DNA from: Gammaproteobacteria bacterium UBA2965
GTDB taxonomy: Bacteria; Pseudomonadota; Gammaproteobacteria; Pseudomonadales; Azotimanducaceae
NCBI GenBank assembly: GCA_002348385.1
Contig: DEBD01000028.1
Span: 102,572-166,571 of the forward strand
Direction of reading: 5' to 3'
Length of the DNA: 64,000 nt
The notes below the pieces were generated by a model. The model ran no database searches and was not told the origin of the DNA. It saw only the letters and a list, made by a program, of their open reading frames with translations. The position numbers were made by a program, and so were the translations under genes. Positions 1-7,947 of the stretch are shown here, piece by piece. Positions within the stretch are counted from its first letter, which is position 1. Every line of letters starts with the position of its first letter.

Positions 1-870
1 TTGTGGCCAGATGCCGGTGATTGCTTCCGGCCCCATTACCTTCAGCACCAACCGCTCGACGTTGTGGTGGTCTTTGATGGCTTGATCGGTGGGAATGAAG
101 TAACTGCCTGACTGAAGAGCCGTTCGCGGCGCCAGAGCGGCGGCCTCGGTGGTGCGCGTCAGGCTGAACAGCCCGGCCATCTCCAGACTGACAGGCGTGT
201 AGTTGGCGTCCAGTTGGATGCGGGTAGGGTATTGAACCGCCGGGTTTTCCACCGCGTAACCAATGGGGTTGCGGTCGATCACCCGGTGGTTTTTTTTGAC
301 TACGCTCAAGCGCTCCAGATCCAGGGTAGGCACCGTCATCGTTGCACCGATTCTGGGATGCGCCTTATGCAGCCAGTTTTCGAAGGCCAGGTAGTCCTCC
401 AGCGAGTATTCCCATTCCAGCCTGGCCTCGTGCCGGGTATCGACTTCCCCGTCTGTGTGGATCAACGCGGTGTATCCTGCGGCGCTTCTGGTGACGGACA
501 CCTGCTGAAGCTCGCCTCGACGCCGATCCTCGTGGCGCGCGCTGATCAGAGTGAATGGCGCTCGATGGGCAAACGTGAGGTTGTCGAGAATGGCCACCGG
601 TTCACCGGGTGCCAGAACGAAGCGCAGGTCTGTGGCGAACTGCCAATTTCCAGCGCGGTCGCGCCATGTTCGGCTGTGCAGGTAGCCCACGTGGCGATCG
701 TCCAGCGTCAGCTTGTACCAGCGTTCGCCCTGCATATTGCTGGCACGCTGCGCCGTCTGGGGGGCTAGACCGGCAAGGCCCATGGCGAAGCTGGCCAACA
801 GGGCGCACGCCAGCGTGCCGACGATCAACCGTACGATCAACAGACCCCCTCGGGAATGACGTGATCCCAT
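1..870 (-). CDS. Exported transglutaminase-like protein, N-terminal part (cut by window edge)
   Basis: The minus-strand frame is open for 290 codons from the ATG at 870 to the window edge, so the 3' end is missing. Residues about 8-30 are hydrophobic (GGLLIVRLIVGTLACALLAS) after a basic start, which looks like a signal peptide or membrane anchor. The remainder is beta-rich, with repeated WYKL, LRFVL and LEWEYS-type strands and a segment near residues 250-285 (LQSGSYFIPTD, VERLVLKVMG) resembling the domain that precedes the catalytic part of bacterial transglutaminase-like proteins. The Cys-His-Asp core would lie outside the window, so the family call is tentative. It is divergent from glnS with about 100 bp between them. 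Confidence 0.55.
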   Translation of the reverse strand, partial: MGSRHSRGGLLIVRLIVGTLACALLASFAMGLAGLAPQTAQRASNMQGERWYKLTLDDRHVGYLHSRTWRDRAGNWQFATDLRFVLAPGEPVAILDNLTFAHRAPFTLISARHEDRRRGELQQVSVTRSAAGYTALIHTDGEVDTRHEARLEWEYSLEDYLAFENWLHKAHPRIGATMTVPTLDLERLSVVKKNHRVIDRNPIGYAVENPAVQYPTRIQLDANYTPVSLEMAGLFSLTRTTEAAALAPRTALQSGSYFIPTDQAIKDHHNVERLVLKVMGPEAITGIWPQ

Positions 871-937
871 TGTACTTCGAGTGGCGCTACAGTGGGTTGC
901 TGGCGCCGGCGTGGATGTGGACCAGCGCCCGCTCAGA

Positions 938-943
938 TAGAAT
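938..943 (+). promoter_or_regulatory. Possible -10 element of glnS
   Basis: TAGAAT lies 28 bp before the glnS ATG, in the short gap between two divergent genes. No good -35 hexamer is visible at 16-18 bp upstream, so this is a weak call. Confidence 0.3.
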
Positions 944-970
944 ACGCGCCTTTTTCGGGTCTGCTCCCTT

Positions 971-2608
971 ATGTCTGACCAACCCAACGATTTCATACGC
1001 CAGCGCATCAAGCAGGACATTGCCGACGGCACGGTGAGTGGCGGCGTGGTGACCCGTTTTCCGCCGGAGCCCAATGGCTATCTCCACATCGGGCACGCCA
1101 AGTCCATCTGCCTGAACTTCGGGGTGGCCGAAGAGTTCGGTGGGTATACGTACCTGCGTTTCGACGACACCAATCCGCTCAAGGAGAGCGATGAGTATGT
1201 GGATGCCATCCAGGCGGATGTGGCCTGGCTCGGGTTCCACTGGGGCGACCATCTCACCTTTGCCAGCGACTACTTTGATCAGTTGTACGAGTTTGCGGTT
1301 CAGCTCATCGAGCAGGGCAAAGCCTATGTTTGCAGCTTGAGCGGTGAGGAGATCCGTGTCGGGCGCGGAACCCTCACGGAACCTGGAACCGACAGCCCGT
1401 ATCGCGATCGTCCGGTCAGTGAGAACCTGGATCTGTTCGAGCGCATGCGCTCCGGCGAGTTTCCCGATGGCGCCCACGTTCTGCGCGCGCACATCGACAT
1501 GGCTTCTCCCAATATCAACATGCGCGATCCGGTCCTGTACCGGATTCGGCACGCTCCCCATCAGCGGACCGGTGACGCGTGGGTGATCTACCCCATGTAT
1601 GACTTCACCCACTGCATCTGCGACGCGTTGGAGGGCATCACTCACTCGCTGTGCACTCTGGAATTCGAGGACCATAGGCCGCTGTACGACTGGGTGCTCG
1701 ACAACATCAACGTCAACTTCCACCCACCTCAGATCGAGTTCTCGCGGCTGGGGTTGGAGTACACGGTGATGAGCAAACGGCTCTTGAACCAACTGGTGGA
1801 TGAGGGCTCCGTGAGCGGTTGGGATGATCCTCGCATGCCCACTCTGGCGGGTCTGCGCCGTCGGGGGGTTACGCCTGGCGCTATCCGGGAGTTCTGCCGG
1901 CGGGTAGGGGTTACCAAGCAGGACAACGTGGTGGAGATGAACCTGCTGGAGTTCTGCGTTCGTCAGGATCTGGAAGCAACCGCCTGCCGCGGCATGGCGG
2001 TGCTCGACCCGCTCAAGGTAGTGATAACCAACTACGATGGCGCCGGCGAGACGTTGGAGGCACCGTGGCATCCGCAGAATGCCGAGCTTGGGGTGCGCGA
2101 GCTGACCTTTGCCCGGGAGCTGTTCATAGAGCGCGCGGACTTCGAACTGGAGCCGCCGAGGAAGTACAAGCGATTGTCGCCCGGCGCCATGGTGCGTTTG
2201 CGCTATGGGTTCATCATTCGCTGCGACGAGGTGATCACCGACGATCAGGGAGCGGTGATGGAGTTGCGCTGCAGCTACTTCCCGGATTCCAGGAGCGGTT
2301 CGGACACCAGCGGGCTGAAACCAAAGGGTGTCATTCACTGGGTTTCGGCGGAGGATGGGAAGCCGACCGAGGTGCGTGTGTACGACCGATTGTTCCAGAC
2401 GCCCAATCCCGGAGCCGCCAGCCTGGCAGATGATCTGAACCCGAAATCTCTGGTGCTGCGACAGGCAGTGGTGGAACCCGCAGTGATGGCCAGCGACGAA
2501 CGCCGGTTTCAGTTCGAGCGTCTGGGCTATTTCTGTAAAGACGACGAGCGACCCGACGCCTTTAACCGCACCGTGACGCTGCGCGACAGTTGGCGGCCGC
2601 CCGCCTGA
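971..2608 (+). CDS. glnS: Glutaminyl-tRNA synthetase
   Basis: Charges tRNA-Gln with glutamine in the cytoplasm. The class I signature PPEPNGYLHIGHAKS carries HIGH at residues 39-42, and the KMSKS-equivalent VMSKR is at about 266-270. The C-terminal half has the two beta-barrel anticodon-binding segments (RELTFARELFIERADFE, GVIHWVSAEDGKPTEVRVYD). The 545-residue length matches the E. coli enzyme (about 554). The ATG is chosen because homologues begin just before the conserved DFIRQRI helix; no strong ribosome-binding site is visible. It stands alone between a divergent and a convergent gene. A 483-codon frame on the opposite strand is a shadow. Confidence 0.97.
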   Translation: MSDQPNDFIRQRIKQDIADGTVSGGVVTRFPPEPNGYLHIGHAKSICLNFGVAEEFGGYTYLRFDDTNPLKESDEYVDAIQADVAWLGFHWGDHLTFASDYFDQLYEFAVQLIEQGKAYVCSLSGEEIRVGRGTLTEPGTDSPYRDRPVSENLDLFERMRSGEFPDGAHVLRAHIDMASPNINMRDPVLYRIRHAPHQRTGDAWVIYPMYDFTHCICDALEGITHSLCTLEFEDHRPLYDWVLDNINVNFHPPQIEFSRLGLEYTVMSKRLLNQLVDEGSVSGWDDPRMPTLAGLRRRGVTPGAIREFCRRVGVTKQDNVVEMNLLEFCVRQDLEATACRGMAVLDPLKVVITNYDGAGETLEAPWHPQNAELGVRELTFARELFIERADFELEPPRKYKRLSPGAMVRLRYGFIIRCDEVITDDQGAVMELRCSYFPDSRSGSDTSGLKPKGVIHWVSAEDGKPTEVRVYDRLFQTPNPGAASLADDLNPKSLVLRQAVVEPAVMASDERRFQFERLGYFCKDDERPDAFNRTVTLRDSWRPPA

Positions 2609-2627
2609 GCGGGCTGCGGCTTCTAGC

Positions 2628-3581
2628 CTAGCTCAATACCTCCGCCAGGCGTGCGGCCGCAAAGTGATCCACCCAGGTAGGCTTATGTGGTTGGGTAACA
2701 AAAGCGCAATGTCCTCCGCGGGGCACCCTGATTAGCTCCAGGCTGTCGGGCAGGCCTTCGAAACCTGAAGGTGGAATCACCGGATCGTCTTCGGCGAACA
2801 CGATGGTTCCGGGGGTATCGCGCAGCACGGGGCCGGTCAGCGTGTAACGCTGAAAGTAATCCGCGACGTTGGGGTAGGGGGTGTGCTCACGCACGAACAG
2901 CTCGGTGAGCGACGTGACGCGATTGAGCTGCATGGCTGGCCCGAAATCGTAGATATCGGGGAATGCCGCTTGCTTGGCCAGCAGCGCCCTGCGCCACTTG
3001 CGCAGAAAGAACCAACGATAGATCGCCAATCCGTCGTCGATGGCCAGGCTGGTGGCTGCGGGATCCATGGCGGGACAAACGGCAATAGCGTGCAGGCCGG
3101 TCGCTTTGGCAACCCTCAGGCTGAAATTACCTCCCAGGGAAAATCCCAGCAAGCCTACGTTCTGATCGGTGCTCTGCTTGATTTGTACGACCGCATCCAC
3201 GACCTCGTCGATGCGGGCGGAGTGGAAAAGCGCTTCGTTGAGGTGTGCAGTCTCGCCATGATCTCGCAGGTTGAGCCGTACCACGGAGTACCCGGCCTGC
3301 GACAGAGAGGCGGCGGCCGAGAGCATGTAGCTGGAACCGGCATGGCCCAGCCAGCCGTGAATCAGAACGACCGTGGGCCTGCCAACCTGCGCGTTGACCC
3401 ATGCCTCCAGGCGTGCACCGCTGGCCGTAGTAAGAATCATGCGTTCGCTGGATTGTTGAAGCGGCGCGGTGTGCTTGGCTATCCAGTGGGCTCTGGCCCG
3501 GCTGGAGAAAACCGTGTGCACATGCCCGTTCTTCAACCACCAGGGCGGTTGATAGGGAGCTGGTGGGTCGGGTCGGTCCAT
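2628..3581 (-). CDS. Alpha/beta hydrolase, YheT-like family
   Basis: Cytoplasmic hydrolase of the YheT/AB-hydrolase 4 type. The oxyanion-loop motif HGWLG is at residues 75-79, the nucleophile elbow GFSLGG holds Ser148, and the acid and base sit in FAEDDPVIP and RGGHCAFV near the C-terminus. The opening PPWWLKNGHVHTVF is characteristic of the family (WW, NGH-TV). At 317 residues it is normal length. It is the last gene of a minus-strand trio, starting 6 nt after the SDR stop. Natural substrate is unknown; an ester or lipid is expected from the family. Confidence 0.85.
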   Translation of the reverse strand: MDRPDPPAPYQPPWWLKNGHVHTVFSSRARAHWIAKHTAPLQQSSERMILTTASGARLEAWVNAQVGRPTVVLIHGWLGHAGSSYMLSAAASLSQAGYSVVRLNLRDHGETAHLNEALFHSARIDEVVDAVVQIKQSTDQNVGLLGFSLGGNFSLRVAKATGLHAIAVCPAMDPAATSLAIDDGLAIYRWFFLRKWRRALLAKQAAFPDIYDFGPAMQLNRVTSLTELFVREHTPYPNVADYFQRYTLTGPVLRDTPGTIVFAEDDPVIPPSGFEGLPDSLELIRVPRGGHCAFVTQPHKPTWVDHFAAARLAEVLS

Positions 3582-3587
3582 CGTCGG

Positions 3588-4304
3588 CTAGGGGAGCAGC
3601 GCGCCACCGTCTACGTCGACGGTGGTTCCGGTTACGAACTCGTTCTCAACCGCAAACATGATGGCGTGGGCGACTTCCTCAGGGGTTCCCGCGCGTTTGA
3701 TGACGTTGCTGGCAGTGGTATTGCGCAGGAACTCCTCGCGGGCTTCCCCTTGTACTGGAAACATGGGCGTGTCGATGAAGCCGGGCGACACGACGTTGAT
3801 GCGCCGCGGGGCGATTTCGGGCGCAACCGCCCGGCAGAATCCTTCTACGGCGTTGCCCACGCTGGAGATCGCGGCAAAACCCGGCGGGCACTTGCGAGCG
3901 GGCGCGCCGCTCACCAGTACGATGCAGCCGTTATCGCTGAGCAGCGGGCCACCGAGCCGCACGCAGTTTACGTATCCCCAGAGCTTTCGAAAGGAGCCTT
4001 GAAAACCATCCAGATCCATTTCCAGGAAAGGGCCGGTTGCGCGTTCCCCCCCTGTGGCGGCGTTTACCAGAATGTCTATGGGCGCAAGCTCCGCGAAGAG
4101 CGCTGACATGGCCTCGCGATCCAGTACGTCGAGCTGGCGAATGTCTGCGTCATCGCCCAACGCCGCGCGGGCGCGCTCGGCGTTGTCGGCGGAGCGGCTG
4201 AGCGCGCACACGTTGGCGCCTTGTTGCATGAGCAGTTGTGCGGTGGCCAATCCAATGCCGGAGGTTCCACCGAGCACGATGGCACGTTTGCCTGCGGGGT
4301 CCAT
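3588..4304 (-). CDS. SDR-family protein lacking the YxxxK catalytic pair
   Basis: Rossmann-fold short-chain dehydrogenase-like protein of 238 residues. The cofactor loop GGTSGIG is at residues 12-18, NAATGG matches the NAG motif region, and the C-terminus ends with the usual TG-TVDVDGG. The segment that aligns with the catalytic YxxxK reads AISSVGNAVEGF, so Tyr and Lys appear replaced by Ile and Gly. The start at 4304 is chosen because AGGAG lies 8 nt upstream; the longer frame to 4394 would overlap the CinA-like gene. It may be a non-canonical oxidoreductase or an inactive homologue. Confidence 0.85.
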   Translation of the reverse strand: MDPAGKRAIVLGGTSGIGLATAQLLMQQGANVCALSRSADNAERARAALGDDADIRQLDVLDREAMSALFAELAPIDILVNAATGGERATGPFLEMDLDGFQGSFRKLWGYVNCVRLGGPLLSDNGCIVLVSGAPARKCPPGFAAISSVGNAVEGFCRAVAPEIAPRRINVVSPGFIDTPMFPVQGEAREEFLRNTTASNVIKRAGTPEEVAHAIMFAVENEFVTGTTVDVDGGALLP

Positions 4305-4350
4305 TTCACTTTCTCCTTGTCGTTGTAGCTGGCGCGCGCCGTTGGGTTGG

Positions 4351-5121
4351 CTATTCGGCGACGATATCTCGGGGCGTCTCGCCTGCGGCCACAATGGCCG
4401 CCTTCACGTCTTCCAGCATGGCGTCCAGTTGCGCGGGATCGGTCCCTCGCATCACCAGTGATGCGCCGTAGTGATTATCGCGAACAAACGGGTAGCTACC
4501 CAGGTCGATATCCGGATAGCGAGCCTGAATCTCCGCCAGGGCCGCGGCAATCTGGCTTTCGCCCAGATAAGCGCTGACAGAGCGTGACCGCACTACGGCG
4601 CCACCTTCCAACTCGCCTTCCAGGTTCTCGAGCATGGCCTGCATGACGCGCGGAATCCCGGCCATGACAAATACGTTGTCTATCCGAAACCCCTGAGGGC
4701 CGCCGGTAGAGTTGGCGATGAGGCTGGCGCCCTTAGGAATCCGTGCCATACGCATGCGCGATTCCATTACGTCTGCCGGCGCGGGGCGTTGCTGGATCAC
4801 GGCGGCAATCTCGTCGGATACCACGAGTTCAACCCCGAAAGCGGCCGCAATGCAGTCTGCGGTGATGTCGTCGTGGGTCGGTCCGATGCCCCCTGTGGTG
4901 AACACATAATCGAAGGTGGCGCGCATTTCGTTGACGCTATTGACGACATGCGGTTCAACGTCAGGTACGACTCTGGCCTCCCGAACCTGTATGCCCCATT
5001 CGCCCAGGCTGCGCGCGATGTGGTTCAGGTTGGTGTCCTGGGTGCGTCCGGAAAGGATCTCGTTACCGATGATCAGCACGCCGGCGGTGACCGTGGCTTT
5101 GTTCTGCTGCTGCGTAGACAT
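4351..5121 (-). CDS. CinA-like molybdopterin-binding domain protein
   Basis: Single MoaB/Mog-type domain protein of 256 residues. The motifs IIGNEILSGRTQDTN near the N-terminus and TTGGIGPTHDD at about residue 80 are the signature of the competence/damage-inducible CinA N-domain, whose members include nucleotide pyrophosphatases. The C-terminal amidase domain of full-length CinA is absent, which is common for stand-alone versions. Start 5121 is preceded by AGGA; an ATG six codons upstream (5139) is possible. It heads the minus-strand group CinA-like, SDR, hydrolase. Role in this organism is not evident. Confidence 0.85.
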   Translation of the reverse strand: MSTQQQNKATVTAGVLIIGNEILSGRTQDTNLNHIARSLGEWGIQVREARVVPDVEPHVVNSVNEMRATFDYVFTTGGIGPTHDDITADCIAAAFGVELVVSDEIAAVIQQRPAPADVMESRMRMARIPKGASLIANSTGGPQGFRIDNVFVMAGIPRVMQAMLENLEGELEGGAVVRSRSVSAYLGESQIAAALAEIQARYPDIDLGSYPFVRDNHYGASLVMRGTDPAQLDAMLEDVKAAIVAAGETPRDIVAE

Positions 5122-5398
5122 AGAGGGCGATCCTACCATCTAGGCGGCGAAGACGTGGCCTCGCCATCTGCCTGCGTGGGCTTGCAGCGTATCAGCGGCA
5201 TACAGTTTGCCAAACGGAGACTTACAACTGGGTACATGGGCACAACAGACCTGGCCCGCGTTGCGCGGCACAATCTCCTTAGCTTGAAACGAGTCGCTTG
5301 AATAAGGCGCATCACAGGGCTAATGAGGGCACTCCATCCCTCCGGCCCCGAGCAGTTCGGTTTGGGCAGCGTGTCTTTCGAGGAAATGGGTAGGTCCT

Positions 5399-6205
5399 TT
5401 ACCTGCCTTCGAAGTCTGGGGTTCTCTTTTCCTTGAAGGCACGCCGCCCTTCTTTATAGTCCTGGCTGTCGAAGCACGCATTGACCAGGTCGGTCACCCG
5501 CTTGAGGTCTTCTTCCCGCTCGCCGGCTTCCCATGCATTGATGGCCGCTTTTGCCGCCGCCACCGTCATGGGGGCGTTGCGCGCGATGCGCTGGGCATAG
5601 GCAATGGTTTCGGCTTCGATCTCCTCTCGGGGGAACACGAAGTTGATTACGCCCATATGCATGGCTTCTTCGGTATTCATGAAGCGGGCGGAAAACATGA
5701 TGTCGCGCGCGTTGGCGGGCCCCACCACCCGAGTCAGTTTGGCAAGGCCCGAGTAGTCGTAGCCCAGCCCCAGCTTTGCCGCGGGAATGCCGAAGGTGGC
5801 GTCCGGTGTGGCAATGCGTATGTCGGCGTGCAGGGCCGTGGCCAGACCGCCGCCGATGCAGTAACCCTCGATGAAGGCGATCATGGGTTTTTCGAAGGTG
5901 GCAAGCCGGCGGTTGGAGCGCCCCATTGTTTTTTCGTAAGACGCCTTCTGCTCGGCGTTGCCGCGCTTGCTGTCGAACTCGGAGATGTCTGCACCGGAGA
6001 TGAAGGCTTTCCCGCCGGCGCCACGCAAAACAACCACGCGAACGCGATCGTCGGACTGGTAGCGTTCTAATGCGTCGCCCACGCCCTGCCACATCTCCAG
6101 CGACATGGCATTGTGGCGGGCAGGATTGTTGAACACGATCCAGCCGATACCCTCGTCGTCGATACGGGCCTGGATTTTGTCAGTGGCTAGGTCGATCTGG
6201 CTCAT
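5399..6205 (-). CDS. Enoyl-CoA hydratase/isomerase family protein
   Basis: Crotonase-fold enzyme of 268 residues acting on CoA thioesters. The CoA and oxyanion motifs are GKAFISGADISEF and EGYCIGGGLATALHADIRIA. The usual catalytic segment G-P-E reads FGIPAAKLGLGYDYSG, so the first catalytic glutamate is missing and simple hydratase activity is uncertain. The ATG at 6205 overlaps the stop of the CitE-like gene in an ATGA, supporting this start over the longer frame. Third gene of the minus operon MaoC, CitE-like, hydratase. Confidence 0.9.
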   Translation of the reverse strand: MSQIDLATDKIQARIDDEGIGWIVFNNPARHNAMSLEMWQGVGDALERYQSDDRVRVVVLRGAGGKAFISGADISEFDSKRGNAEQKASYEKTMGRSNRRLATFEKPMIAFIEGYCIGGGLATALHADIRIATPDATFGIPAAKLGLGYDYSGLAKLTRVVGPANARDIMFSARFMNTEEAMHMGVINFVFPREEIEAETIAYAQRIARNAPMTVAAAKAAINAWEAGEREEDLKRVTDLVNACFDSQDYKEGRRAFKEKRTPDFEGR

Positions 6206-7131
6206 GAGCCCGTGGACTCCGATAGGTTGGCGGCAATCTGTTCGGCACGGGCGACCAGTTTCTGGGCCCGGGTGAGATGTGGCACATCCACCATTTTTCC
6301 CTCGAAGCTGATGGCCATGAGCCCTTGGGACTCGGCCTCCTCGAAGGCGTTGATGAGACGCCTGGCTTCGTCCAAGTCGTCGCTTGAGGGGGTGAATGCC
6401 GCGTTGACCTCGTCGATCTGGCTCGGATGAATGGTGATCTTGCCGGTGAATCCCATCCACGCGCCTTCCCGGCATTCTTCGGCCAGCCCTTTGTTGTCAG
6501 TGATGTCCACGAACACCCCGTCCAGTGGCTGTACCCCGCCAGCAGCAGCGCAGAGCAGTGTCTGCACACGACAGTGCCGATATACATCCAGGTATTTTCC
6601 GCTGGGCAGGCGGTTGCGCGGCGCCCCGATGGCCGCGGACAGGTCTTCGGCTCCCCAGGTGAGTCCGACGACGCGGGGACATTGTGTGAAGGTGGGCAGG
6701 TTCAGCACCCCCTGGGGTGTTTCCGTGGATACCAGCAGTAGCCCCACGCCACTCTTGGGGTGCCCGTAGCGATGCTCGAGCTGAGTGAGGTAGTCGTCGA
6801 TCTGAGTCAGCTCCTCCAGATTGGAAACCTTGGGTACCAGGTAGGCGTGTGGGGGCTCCACCATGGTGGCTTCCAGGTCTTGCAACCCCCAGGGCGTATC
6901 CAGCGGGTTCATGCGCACGACGCGCTCCTTGGTACCGAAGTCCACCTCGGCGAGCCAGGCCGACACCACGCCACGGGCTTCCTCCTTGCGATCGGGTGTC
7001 ACTGCGTCTTCCAGATCCAATACCAGGCTATCCGCGGCGGTATCCAGCGCCTTGCTGAGCATGCGCTCGTTGGCCCCGGGGACGAAGTGCAGGGAGCGGC
7101 GCAGCCTGTCGATACTGGGAGGTCGCTGCAT
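6202..7131 (-). CDS. CitE-like CoA-ester lyase (HpcH/HpaI family)
   Basis: TIM-barrel lyase of 309 residues that in related proteins cleaves or forms malyl-CoA, citramalyl-CoA or methylmalyl-CoA. The opening RRSLHFVPGANERMLSKAL and DSLVLDLEDAVTPDRKEEAR carry the arginine and acidic metal ligands of the family, and GLTWGAEDLSAAIGAPRN is the second conserved block. Its ATG shares one base with the MaoC stop (TGATG), and its own stop overlaps the hydratase start, so the three are translationally coupled. The exact CoA ester is unknown; the MaoC neighbour suggests a mesaconyl- or itaconyl-type route. Confidence 0.88.
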   Translation of the reverse strand: MQRPPSIDRLRRSLHFVPGANERMLSKALDTAADSLVLDLEDAVTPDRKEEARGVVSAWLAEVDFGTKERVVRMNPLDTPWGLQDLEATMVEPPHAYLVPKVSNLEELTQIDDYLTQLEHRYGHPKSGVGLLLVSTETPQGVLNLPTFTQCPRVVGLTWGAEDLSAAIGAPRNRLPSGKYLDVYRHCRVQTLLCAAAGGVQPLDGVFVDITDNKGLAEECREGAWMGFTGKITIHPSQIDEVNAAFTPSSDDLDEARRLINAFEEAESQGLMAISFEGKMVDVPHLTRAQKLVARAEQIAANLSESTGS

Positions 7132-7583
7132 CAGGTTGCTTTGCGCATCATCATGGCACCGCGCATGCAGCTGCAGACCACCTCGCCGTGCTGGTTGATG
7201 CCCTGGTGCTCGAAGGTGATGATGCCCCGGTCGGGTTTGCTCTTGCTCGGCCGCTTGTCTTTAACCTCCGTCACCACTGAAATGGTGTCGCCGATGAACA
7301 CCGGGTTGGGGAAGGTGGTCTTGTCGAATCCCAGATTACCCAGTGTGGTGCCAAGGGTGGTGTCGCCTACCGACAGCCCTACCACCACCCCCAGGGTGAA
7401 TATGCTGTTGACCAGAATCTGGCCGTGTTGGGTGCGGCTGGCGAACTCCGCGTCCAGGTGCAGCGGCTGGGGGTTCAGCGTCATGGTGGTGAACAGCAGG
7501 TTGTCCGTCTCGGTAACTGTTCGCCCCGGCTGATGCTCGAAGCGCATACCTACGTCGAGTTCTTCGAAGTATTTTCCTGCCAC
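7131..7583 (-). CDS. MaoC-family dehydratase
   Basis: Single hot-dog-fold protein of 150 residues. The hydratase motif region TMTLNPQPLHLDAEFASRTQHGQILVNS contains the Asp and His expected of MaoC enoyl-CoA hydratases, and NPVFIGDTISVVTEV is the following conserved strand. It starts with GTG, preceded by GGAGG at good spacing. It is first of a three-gene minus operon with a CitE-like lyase and an enoyl-CoA hydratase-like protein. Together they resemble hydration and cleavage of an unsaturated C5 dicarboxyl-CoA. Substrate is inferred only. Confidence 0.88.
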   Translation of the reverse strand: MAGKYFEELDVGMRFEHQPGRTVTETDNLLFTTMTLNPQPLHLDAEFASRTQHGQILVNSIFTLGVVVGLSVGDTTLGTTLGNLGFDKTTFPNPVFIGDTISVVTEVKDKRPSKSKPDRGIITFEHQGINQHGEVVCSCMRGAMMMRKAT

Positions 7584-7888
7584 TGCCGCCTCCGTGATCC
7601 GCTGGGCCGTTCAATGTACCGAATTCGGCACCCCACTGCATTTGCCGGTGCGCACCAAAGCGGCTGGCAAGCGTGTGCGCTGGGGCCCGGGGCTGGATGA
7701 ATGCTGGGTCGCCCGCCGGCTAACTGCGGAATGCGACGCCTTAATCTTCCGTTCCTCGCACTACTTGGAGTGTCACCATGGTTGCTCGTGGCCCGCGCGG
7801 CCATCGTTTCTCGCCGGGTGGGCTTGTATTCATCACCTCCTTTGGCACCTCTGAGCTGCTGTTCATCACATGACGAGGCTTGCCGTTC

Positions 7889-7916
7889 TTGACTAATGAC
7901 TGGTGGTCACTAAATA
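7889..7916 (+). promoter_or_regulatory. Promoter of the Rieske-TetR operon
   Basis: A -35 hexamer TTGACT (7889-7894) and a -10 TAAATA (7911-7916) are separated by 16 bp. The left palindrome fills the spacer and the right palindrome begins inside the -10, the arrangement expected for repression. AAGGGG at 7933-7938 serves the ATG at 7948. Confidence 0.55.
7894..7912. promoter_or_regulatory. Operator half-perfect copy (8-3-8 palindrome, left)
   Basis: TAATGACT-GGT-GGTCACTA is an inverted repeat with two mismatches in eight pairs. It has the same arm length, spacer and core as the perfect palindrome 21 bp to its right, and it lies between the -35 and -10 of the promoter candidate. Confidence 0.6.
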
Positions 7917-7933
7917 ATGACGCGACGTCATTA
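7915..7933. promoter_or_regulatory. Operator, perfect 8-3-8 palindrome (right)
   Basis: TAATGACG-CGA-CGTCATTA is a perfect inverted repeat. Its centre (7924) is exactly 21 bp, two helical turns, from the centre of the left copy (7903). A TetR-family gene two positions downstream in the same operon is the natural candidate for the protein that binds both sites. Confidence 0.7.
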
Positions 7934-7947
7934 AGGGGATTGGCACG

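Larger units (their letters stand above)
7584..7947. other. Divergent intergenic region with regulatory DNA at its right end
   Basis: This 364-bp gap separates the minus MaoC operon from the plus Rieske operon. The left 300 bp contain several short open frames but no credible gene. The right 60 bp hold a promoter candidate and two matching palindromes described separately. Confidence 0.6.

Noticed and set aside
887..2338. 483-codon minus frame opposite glnS
   Set aside because: It is the antisense shadow of a confidently identified synthetase and has no family motifs.
2594..2620. GC-rich hairpin at the glnS stop as terminator
   Set aside because: The stem has a bulge and no T-run follows, so an intrinsic terminator cannot be supported.
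2883..4106. 407-codon plus frame
   Set aside because: Spans parts of two minus-strand genes with clear motifs; composition is typical of high-GC shadow frames.
5122..5398. 277-bp gap with several short frames
   Set aside because: No ribosome-binding site or conserved motif for any of them; treated as intergenic.
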